This document shows positions 1 through 4,895 of a stretch of DNA of 10,776 nt, in pieces. The notes under the pieces are model-generated. The model ran no database searches and had not been told where the DNA came from. It saw only the letters and a program-made list of their open reading frames with translations. The stretch's first letter is position 1. Every line of letters begins with the position of its first letter. Source of the DNA: Paludibacteraceae bacterium (lineage in GTDB: Bacteria; Bacteroidota; Bacteroidia; Bacteroidales; Paludibacteraceae); the NCBI GenBank assembly GCA_947471245.1, contig CANIXM010000029.1:1-10776 (forward strand), written 5' to 3'. A program made the translations under genes and the position numbers.

Positions 1-10
1 ACGGTATTAA

Positions 11-58
11 CAACTGTAGACATAAAAATGACTGTGGGTCATTTTATATGTACAGTTG
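11..58. repeat. Long imperfect hairpin (inverted repeat)
   Basis: The arms at 11-32 and 38-58 are complementary over 20 base pairs. The only interruptions are a two-base bulge (19-20) and a one-base bulge (46), and the loop is five bases. The 7-mer GGTATTA occurs at 3-9 and again at 58-64, next to the two arms. The hairpin lies about 75 bases beyond the stop codon of the 134-520 gene, so it could end or protect that transcript. No clear T-run follows on the minus strand, so I call it a repeat and not a terminator. Confidence 0.6.
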
Positions 59-88
59 GTATTATTCGTTTACAGATATGCAGAATAT

Positions 89-110
89 GCTGGCAATAAA
101 TATTGTCAGC
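89..110. repeat. Short hairpin downstream of the 134-520 gene
   Basis: The arms GCTGGCAATA (89-98) and TATTGTCAGC (101-110) are complementary except at one position. It lies 24 bases past the stop codon of the 134-520 gene, and the longer hairpin at 11-58 follows it. It may be part of a 3' processing or termination region. There is no poly-T tail on the minus strand, so this role is inferred from position only. Confidence 0.35.
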
Positions 111-133
111 AAAACTAGAATGGATGTGTGTTT

Positions 134-520
134 TTAAGCTCTAGGGGGAATGAAAATAGATCCAACAGATCGGGAATGAATGATCGTGGAAGGTGGAATG
201 ATGTAATTGATATTGGTTGATGTGATGGAAGATAGGAGTTTCTGTGTAAGTAAAAACTCCGTTACTTCTTTGGATTGCGATGTTTTGTTGGTTTTTTTTT
301 CGGTGGGGGAGTCAGTTTCGCGCGTGGAGTTTACTTGCTTGATCTGTTTTTCCCTAAAGCATTTTCCCTCGCAACAGCAATTCGGTTTGTCCTTGTTTTC
401 ACACAGGTTTTTGGCTATATATGACTTGAAAATCACGTACTCTATGTAGGGTATTTCGAATCTGAACAGATTGAATACCAAACTGCATAACAGTATGAGT
501 GCATATACGCGAATCTTCAT
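134..520 (-). CDS. Small membrane-anchored cysteine-rich protein
   Basis: A 128-residue protein of unknown function. Residues 5-20 are strongly hydrophobic and could be a membrane anchor or uncleaved signal. A cysteine cluster follows: C40, C48-C49-C50 and C54, the last within EGKC. Next is a hydrophilic Lys/Thr/Ser-rich stretch (about 58-88), then a tail ending in IFIPPRA. From general familiarity, small Bacteroidota proteins with this layout (N-terminal helix, C...K-P...C-x-GKC, and a C-terminal F-x-PP tail) often sit beside TonB-dependent receptor or metal-related genes. The next gene downstream lies outside the window, so this cannot be checked here. The cysteines suggest metal binding or disulfides, which is inference. 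The ATG at 520 has no recognisable Shine-Dalgarno, and the gene starts 98 bases after tadA ends. Confidence 0.7.
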   Translation of the reverse strand: MKIRVYALILLCSLVFNLFRFEIPYIEYVIFKSYIAKNLCENKDKPNCCCEGKCFREKQIKQVNSTRETDSPTEKKTNKTSQSKEVTEFLLTQKLLSSITSTNINYIIPPSTIIHSRSVGSIFIPPRA

Positions 521-618
521 TATTAAAACCAGTTAATTTGGTGGGATAACGGTTACAATCAAAAGAATGTTCAAAAGCGATATTCATTTGCCAAATAATT
601 GACCTATTCGTCCTTATT

Positions 619-1098
619 CTACCTTTTCTTCTTGAAAAAGTCCTTTACCAATGTGCTACATTCTTGGGCGAGTATGCCAGTGGTGATGGTCGTTTTGGGA
701 TGGAGGGATTGTGCGGCAAAGCGCAGATAGCCTTTTTTGTCATCTGAGGCTCCATAGACCAAGCGGGACACTTGTGCCCAGGCGATGGCTCCAGCGCACA
801 TCACACATGGCTCTAGCGTGACGTAAAGTGTGCAGTTTGTCAGGTATTTTCCACCTAGTAATTGTGCAGCGGCGGTGATGGCTTGCATCTCAGCATGAGC
901 GGTTACGTCGGTAAGTGTTTCGGTAAGATTGTGCCCTCGCCCGATGATTCGTCCATCGCAGACTACCACAGCGCCAATGGGCACTTCATCGCGCTCCCCT
1001 GCAAGTTTGGCTTCTGCCAGTGCATGCTTCATAAATTGTATGTCAAGCTCCTCTTGGCTTGGTGCTTCTTGGGGGGATGATGAGTAGTAGTGGGTCAT
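619..1098 (-). CDS. tadA: tRNA-specific adenosine deaminase TadA
   Basis: This enzyme converts adenosine 34 to inosine in the anticodon of tRNA-Arg(ACG), which allows wobble decoding. It is a zinc-dependent cytoplasmic deaminase of the cytidine deaminase fold. The signature is clear: HAE at residues 68-70 (zinc ligand His68, proton-shuttle Glu70) and PCVMC at 97-101 (zinc ligands Cys98 and Cys101). The 30-residue spacing from His to the first Cys is that of E. coli TadA. The late motif HPKTTITTGI (133-142) also fits. The 159-residue length is normal. The first 20 or so residues are a poorly conserved Ser/Glu/Gln-rich extension, so a start at Met23 is conceivable, but ATG 1098 gives the full open frame. 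Guanine deaminase and other CDA-fold enzymes are less likely. The gene lies directly beyond a cluster of REP-like palindromes. Confidence 0.95.
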   Translation of the reverse strand: MTHYYSSSPQEAPSQEELDIQFMKHALAEAKLAGERDEVPIGAVVVCDGRIIGRGHNLTETLTDVTAHAEMQAITAAAQLLGGKYLTNCTLYVTLEPCVMCAGAIAWAQVSRLVYGASDDKKGYLRFAAQSLHPKTTITTGILAQECSTLVKDFFKKKR

Positions 1099-1131
1099 TT
1101 GGTTGAATAAAAATGAAAAATGAAAAATAAA

Positions 1132-1206
1132 ATGAATCTGCCTCCAGCTTTAGCTTTTCTATGATGAATTGCCTCCAGATGAATTGCCTCCAGCTTTAGC
1201 TGGAGG
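1132..1206. repeat. REP-like palindrome cluster, GCCTCCAG type
   Basis: Three partial or complete copies of a unit starting ATGAATTGCCTCCAG occur in 75 bases, at about 1132, 1161 and 1179. The last copy carries a perfect 9-bp palindrome at 1187-1206 (CCTCCAGCT / AGCTGGAGG with TT between), which would fold as a tight hairpin. The copies at 1132 and 1161 lack the second arm. The cluster fills the gap between the transposase gene at 1274-1711 and tadA. Such GC-rich hairpins beside a RAYT gene are the expected substrates of that protein family; the pairing here is inferred from proximity. Confidence 0.75.
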
Positions 1207-1224
1207 GGGGATTTTTCATTATTT

Positions 1225-1283
1225 ATCATTTGGAGAGATTGGGCTGAAGCCCAATTCTATTCATTAAGAAAGCCTATTCATTT
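1225..1283. repeat. REP-like repeat, TGGGCTGAAGCCCA type, downstream copy
   Basis: The palindrome ATTGGGCT-GA-AGCCCAAT (1238-1255) is preceded by ATCATTTGGAG and followed by CTATTCATTAA. About 40 of 43 bases (1225-1267) match 1751-1792 on the other side of the transposase gene, in the same orientation. A second partial unit, GCCTATTCATT, starts at 1272 and supplies the stop codon of the transposase gene. See also the copies at 1751-1836. Confidence 0.8.
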
Positions 1284-1711
1284 ATTTTTTGAAATTTATA
1301 TTTGTCAATAAATTCATTGTATTCATCTTCCCATGATTTATGGGCATGATGATTTTCCTGATTTTTGATATAATTTCTTACTTTATCAACCAATGATTCC
1401 GAAACAGAAACTGCAAAATACTCATCTTGCCATTCAAATTTCTCATTCAGCAATCCTTGCTTGTTTATCCAGAAGGAGGATTCTCCTTTTATTAATTGCA
1501 TGATTTGTCGTAGAGTTTGATCATCCCCCAAAGATAACAGACAGTGGCAATGGTCATTGTAGCCATTTATAAAGTCAATAAATATCCCTTTCTTAATGGC
1601 ATTTTCGCGAATGTGTTTCCACATGGACAATCTTAACTCGGGTGTTGTCAGAAAAGGATATCTGTTTTTTGTTGCCCATACACAATGGATGTAAACTTTG
1701 ATAAATGACAT
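1274..1711 (-). CDS. REP-associated tyrosine transposase (RAYT), IS200-like Y1
   Basis: A 145-residue single-domain HUH nuclease of the Y1 transposase family (IS200 TnpA-like). These proteins cut and rejoin single-stranded DNA at hairpins through a phosphotyrosine link. The metal-binding HUH motif is His54-Cys55-His56. The likely nucleophile is Tyr114, with Gln118 four residues later, as in the Y-x-x-x-Q of characterised IS200/IS605 transposases. The N-terminal HCVWATKNRYPF (9-20) is also typical. All key residues are present and the frame is intact, so the protein may be active. No accessory TnpB gene is present, and REP-like palindromes lie on both sides, which favours a RAYT over a simple IS200 element. 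The stop codon falls inside one of the repeat units. Sampled DNA is near 33% GC, lower than parE. The start at 1711 is supported by an AGGA eight bases upstream. Confidence 0.9.
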   Translation of the reverse strand: MSFIKVYIHCVWATKNRYPFLTTPELRLSMWKHIRENAIKKGIFIDFINGYNDHCHCLLSLGDDQTLRQIMQLIKGESSFWINKQGLLNEKFEWQDEYFAVSVSESLVDKVRNYIKNQENHHAHKSWEDEYNEFIDKYKFQKINE

Positions 1712-1719
1712 GGTGTCTA

Positions 1720-1723
1720 TCCT
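1720..1723 (-). promoter_or_regulatory. Shine-Dalgarno AGGA before the RAYT gene
   Basis: On the minus strand AAAGGATAGACACC precedes the ATG, placing AGGA eight bases before the start codon. It is the clearest Shine-Dalgarno among the starts I examined in this window; most other genes show none. It supports the chosen start. Confidence 0.5.
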
Positions 1724-1750
1724 TTGATTTTATTTTTCTATTTTTCAATA

Positions 1751-1836
1751 ATCATTTGGAGGGAATGGGCTGAAGCCCAATCTATTCATTAACATTGCCC
1801 AATCCTATTCATTAAGAAGGCCCAATTTATTCATTC
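1751..1836. repeat. REP-like repeat, TGGGCTGAAGCCCA type, upstream array
   Basis: ATCATTTGGAG is followed by the palindrome TGGGCT-GA-AGCCCA (1766-1779). Three successive units of about 22 bases then begin GCCCAAT and carry TATTCATT: 1775-1796, 1797-1819 and 1820-1836. The first part is a direct repeat of 1225-1267. This array lies upstream of the RAYT start, so the gene is enclosed by same-orientation copies. Only the first unit has both arms of the palindrome; the later ones keep only the right arm. Confidence 0.8.
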
Positions 1837-1870
1837 AATTGTGAATGCCAATACAATTCAATTTTAATAT

Positions 1871-1888
1871 TCACCCATTCACCACCAC
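1871..1888. repeat. Exact 18-base copy of the parE 3' end
   Basis: TCACCCATTCACCACCAC is identical to 2913-2930, which encodes the last five codons and stop of parE (VVVNG, TGA) on the minus strand. Identity stops abruptly on both sides. The two copies are 1,042 bases apart in the same orientation and enclose the methyltransferase gene. No reading frame continues through this copy. The motif is partly low-complexity (CCACCAC), so a chance or simple-repeat origin is not fully excluded. Confidence 0.7.
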
Positions 1889-1916
1889 TTTATAGAAAAC
1901 ACGTTCCAAACCCCTA

Positions 1917-2759
1917 TCATTCGACCCCAGCTGTAGTTTTTCTTGCAACGACAATGCAGCTTGCACCAAATAGGATTTTCTTTTTCTGTTTTATATAACT
2001 TAATTCTTTAATCCAAATTTTATCCAAAATTGAGGACAAAATACCTTTTTTTTGTGAATGTTCTAGTTTATTTTTATTTAGATTGATTGACATTCTATTA
2101 GAAGTAAATAAACCTGGAATTGTCCTGAATAGAAAAACTGGAATTGGAAGAAATGAAAAAATATATGAGGCATATTCTATTTCAAAACTACTGTTTTTAA
2201 GAGTGGAACTAATTTGTTTAATAGTGTACCTCCTAAAATGACCAGAAGCATCATCTTCCTTAGACCAAAGTAATTTGTAGGCAGGAACCGTAATGTAAAC
2301 TAAACCATTGTCAGAAAGAATCGAGTTAATTGACTTCATAAATTGCGTGTCATCCTCTACGTGTTCAACAACGTCAAATAAACCGATTGATTTGCAAGAG
2401 TTTGGTTTAATGCCTGCATCTTCAAATGTTGAACAAATAATATTTTTTAATCCCCTTTCTTTAGCATTTAAAGCACCTGCTAAACCAGGCTCAATTAATA
2501 CAGTTTGTATGTTGTTTTCTTCAAGCCCATTGGCGACATATCCATTGCCACCACCAACATCGAAAAAGGTATCAGTTGGGGAATAAGTTTTAACAGCCGC
2601 TATTATACAGTTGTTTCTATGCTTAAACCAAAAACTATCTTTTTCTATTTCATAGGAATACATATTTCCTTCCTTAGGATATGAAATTTCTCTACTATTA
2701 TTAGAAAACCATATACCATCTTTGAAGTATATGTTATCTGCTAAGTCATTAATTTCCAT
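1917..2759 (-). CDS. Class I SAM-dependent methyltransferase, substrate unknown
   Basis: A 280-residue protein with a Rossmann-type methyltransferase core. Motif I, DVGGGNGY, is at 67-74, the acidic residue ending strand 2 is Glu90, and a post-strand-4 motif FDVVEHVED lies at 128-136. VYITVPAY at 154-161 and HFRRY at 174-178 follow, as in methyltransferases of the UbiG/type 11-12 group. A hydrophobic stretch (about 198-214) and a basic tail suggest membrane proximity and possibly a lipid-linked or cell-surface glycan substrate; that is inference. It is not a recognisable DNA methyltransferase, as no target-recognition motif is seen. A sampled stretch (2101-2160) is 30% GC against 55% for a stretch of parE (3001-3060), which suggests acquisition from elsewhere. 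Direct copies of the parE 3' end flank it. The gap to parE (2760-2912) is AT-rich, with no convincing promoter or terminator. Confidence 0.85.
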   Translation of the reverse strand: MEINDLADNIYFKDGIWFSNNSREISYPKEGNMYSYEIEKDSFWFKHRNNCIIAAVKTYSPTDTFFDVGGGNGYVANGLEENNIQTVLIEPGLAGALNAKERGLKNIICSTFEDAGIKPNSCKSIGLFDVVEHVEDDTQFMKSINSILSDNGLVYITVPAYKLLWSKEDDASGHFRRYTIKQISSTLKNSSFEIEYASYIFSFLPIPVFLFRTIPGLFTSNRMSINLNKNKLEHSQKKGILSSILDKIWIKELSYIKQKKKILFGASCIVVARKTTAGVE

Positions 2760-2912
2760 GTTTGTCTCTTAATTTAAAATTTGCTAACTGTCTATTAGTA
2801 ATTAAGTTACACCTATATTGTCTATAGCTGAATTGTTTTATTTTAGTAATATTCTTATGTATGGTGTTTCCGAAATTGAGAAAAATTATACGCAGTTACA
2901 CTTTTACTCTAC

Positions 2913-2930
2913 TCACCCATTCACCACCAC
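2913..2930. repeat. Direct repeat within the parE 3' end
   Basis: The same 18 bases as at 1871-1888, here forming the final five codons and stop of parE. This may be the insertion or recombination point at which the AT-rich methyltransferase segment joined the chromosome. Insertions that target the 3' end of a gene commonly leave the gene intact and duplicate its end. Confidence 0.7.
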
Positions 2931-4781
2931 ATCCTCTTCCACCACCAAATTGTCGATGATAAATCCTTGGCGTTCGGGGGTGTTTTTGCCCATGTAGAAT
3001 GAGAGGAGGTCTTGCACGGCGTCTTCTTTTTTGAGGGTCACTTGGTCAAGGCGCATGTCGCGTCCGATGAAGTGTTTGAATTCGTCGGGCGAAATTTCTC
3101 CGAGTCCCTTGAAGCGGGTAATTTCGGGATTGGATCCTAGTTTCGCCATGGCTGCCAGTCGTTCTTCTTCGGAGTAGCAGTAGATGGTTTCTTTCTTGTT
3201 GCGTATCCGAAACAGCGGTGTTTGCAGGATATACACATGACCCATTTTTATCAAGTCGGGGAAAAACTGCAAGAAGAACGTGATGAGCAGCAGGCGGATG
3301 TGCATGCCGTCCACATCGGCATCAGTGGATACGATGATTTTGTTGTAGCGCAGTCCTTCAATTCCGTCTTCTATGTTGAGAGCCGCTTGCAGGAGGTTGA
3401 ACTCCTCGTTTTCGTACACTATCTTTTTGGTGAGTCCGTAGCAGTTCAGCGGTTTCCCTCGAAGGCTGAATACGGCTTGTGTGTTCACATCACGGCTTTT
3501 GGTGATGGAGCCACTTGCCGAGTCGCCCTCGGTGATGAAGATGCACGAACTTTCGGTGTCGCCTTTGGAGTCGTTGTAATGTACGCGGCAGTCGCGTAGT
3601 TTTTTGTTGTGTAGGTTTACTTTCTTGGCCCGTTCACGAGCAATTTTGGTGACACCAGCTATGGCTTTTCGTTCTTTTTCGGAATCCTGGATTTTTTGGA
3701 GCAGGATGTTGGCGGTTTCGCTGTTGCGGTGCAGGAAGTTGTCCAGCTCTTTTTTGAGGAAGTCAGAGATAAATTTGCTTACCGACACGCCGTCTTTGGC
3801 CATGTCGCGCGAGCCGAGTTTGGTCTTGGTCTGCGACTCAAAGATGGGCTCTTCCACGCTGATGGCTATGGCTGCCACAATACCGTTGCGGATGTCCACC
3901 ACGTCCATGTTTTTGCCATAAAACTCCTTGATAGTACGTGCCACAGCTTCGCGAAACGCACTCTGGTGAGTACCGCCTTGCGTGGTGTGTTGCCCGTTGA
4001 CAAAGGAATAATACTCCTCGCGGTCCTGACAGTGAGTGAAAGCTATTTCGATGTCTTCACCTTTGAGGTGGATGATGGGATATAGTGCTTCCGCAGTAAT
4101 ATTTTCGTTGAGCAGGTCGGTCAGTCCATTTTTCGAAAAGATGCGTTTGCCGTTGAAGTTAATGGCCAATCCAGTATTGAGATAGGCATAATTTCGAAGC
4201 ATGGTTTCGATGTACTCGTCTTTGTACACATAGCTTTCAAATAGGGTATTGTCGGGCTTGAAATACACGTAAGTGCCTCGTTCGGAGTTTTCGTTATCTG
4301 GCATCACGTCAGTGTCGGTGGTGATTTTGCCTTTGCTGAATTCGGCTCTGCGTGTTTGTGCTTCGCGGAAACTTTGGACAATGAATATTTCAGAAAGTGC
4401 ATTCACGGCTTTGGTACCTACACCATTCAGACCTACCGATTTTTTGAAGGCTTTGGAGTCGTACTTACCACCGGTATTCATCATGGATACGGCATCCACC
4501 ATCTTGCCAAGAGGGATACCACGACCATAGTCGCGTACTTCCACTTCGCCGTTTTTGACTTTCACATCAATTTTATTTCCCGCACCCATGCGGTACTCGT
4601 CGATGCAGTTGTCCAGCACCTCTTTGAGCAATACATAAATACCATCGTCGGCATGATTGCCATCGCCAAGTTTGCCGATGTACATACCCGGACGGCGACG
4701 AACGTGCTCTAGTCCTTCGAGGGTGACGATGTTGCTATCGCCATATTCTATTGGTGGGGTGATGGGTTCTAGTTCTTCCAT
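2913..4781 (-). CDS. parE: DNA topoisomerase IV subunit B (ParE)
   Basis: This is the ATPase and TOPRIM subunit of topoisomerase IV, which unlinks replicated chromosomes together with ParC. The 622-residue length fits ParE and lacks the long insert of proteobacterial GyrB. The GHKL ATPase domain shows the likely catalytic Glu54 and Mg-binding Asn58 (in EVLDNCIDE), DYGRGIP at 84-90, and VGLNGVG at 116-122. The transducer domain carries the QTK loop at 317-319. The TOPRIM domain has EGDSASG at 418-424 and the acidic triad DADVD at 487-491. SLRGKPLN at 439-446 is the Bacteroidota ParE-like form of the GyrB/ParE motif. parC does not follow directly; the next gene is the AT-rich methyltransferase. 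The leader holds an inverted-repeat array reaching within 12 bases of the ATG. GyrB is the main alternative, but length and motif variants favour ParE. Confidence 0.93.
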   Translation of the reverse strand: MEELEPITPPIEYGDSNIVTLEGLEHVRRRPGMYIGKLGDGNHADDGIYVLLKEVLDNCIDEYRMGAGNKIDVKVKNGEVEVRDYGRGIPLGKMVDAVSMMNTGGKYDSKAFKKSVGLNGVGTKAVNALSEIFIVQSFREAQTRRAEFSKGKITTDTDVMPDNENSERGTYVYFKPDNTLFESYVYKDEYIETMLRNYAYLNTGLAINFNGKRIFSKNGLTDLLNENITAEALYPIIHLKGEDIEIAFTHCQDREEYYSFVNGQHTTQGGTHQSAFREAVARTIKEFYGKNMDVVDIRNGIVAAIAISVEEPIFESQTKTKLGSRDMAKDGVSVSKFISDFLKKELDNFLHRNSETANILLQKIQDSEKERKAIAGVTKIARERAKKVNLHNKKLRDCRVHYNDSKGDTESSCIFITEGDSASGSITKSRDVNTQAVFSLRGKPLNCYGLTKKIVYENEEFNLLQAALNIEDGIEGLRYNKIIVSTDADVDGMHIRLLLITFFLQFFPDLIKMGHVYILQTPLFRIRNKKETIYCYSEEERLAAMAKLGSNPEITRFKGLGEISPDEFKHFIGRDMRLDQVTLKKEDAVQDLLSFYMGKNTPERQGFIIDNLVVEEDVVVNG

Positions 4782-4790
4782 GGTGGAGTT

Positions 4791-4889
4791 GTTTATTGGT
4801 TCATAGGGTTTATTGGTTTATAAAGTTTATAAGGTTCATAAGGTTCATAGAGTCTTGCCTATGAACCCTATGAACCAATAACTATAAAC
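4791..4889. repeat. GTTCATAAG array with alternative hairpins
   Basis: Seven direct units of eight or nine bases, all beginning GTT (consensus GTTCATAAG), run from 4791 to 4850. An eight-base spacer follows, then inverted units from 4859 onward. The arm 4859-4876 pairs with 4833-4850 at 17 of 18 positions (loop of eight bases). Overlapping bases 4864-4881 pair perfectly with 4793-4810 over 18 bp. The two foldings exclude each other. The array lies after the 4896-7520 gene and in the 5' leader of parE. A related array occurs at 7524-7690. Confidence 0.8.
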
Positions 4890-4895
4890 TTTTAT

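Noticed and set aside
207..449. Plus-strand open frame opposite the small cysteine-rich gene
   Set aside because: Its translation looks like noise, and the minus-strand frame has a membrane helix and cysteine motif consistent with a real protein.
399..587. Minus-strand frame overlapping the start of the 134-520 gene
   Set aside because: It has no protein-like features, and it overlaps a better-supported gene in another frame.
1225..1836. A complete IS200 element with defined ends
   Set aside because: The flanking palindromes are same-orientation REP-like units present in several partial copies, and no clear left and right ends with a target site can be drawn; RAYT fits better.
2760..2912. 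Bacteroidota promoter (TTTG and TAnnTTTG boxes) for the methyltransferase, or a terminator for parE
   Set aside because: No correctly spaced boxes and no convincing hairpin with a T-run could be found in this AT-rich gap.
3222..4712. Several open frames on the plus strand opposite parE (for example 3222-3599, 3604-3921, 3696-4085, 4356-4712)
   Set aside because: They lie antisense within a complete, well-conserved parE, and their translations show no recognisable domain.
4791..4850. GTTCATAAG units considered as a CRISPR array or replication iterons
   Set aside because: Units are eight or nine bases with no spacers. No replication initiator gene is nearby, and inverted copies follow, so an intergenic repeat array is the simpler description.
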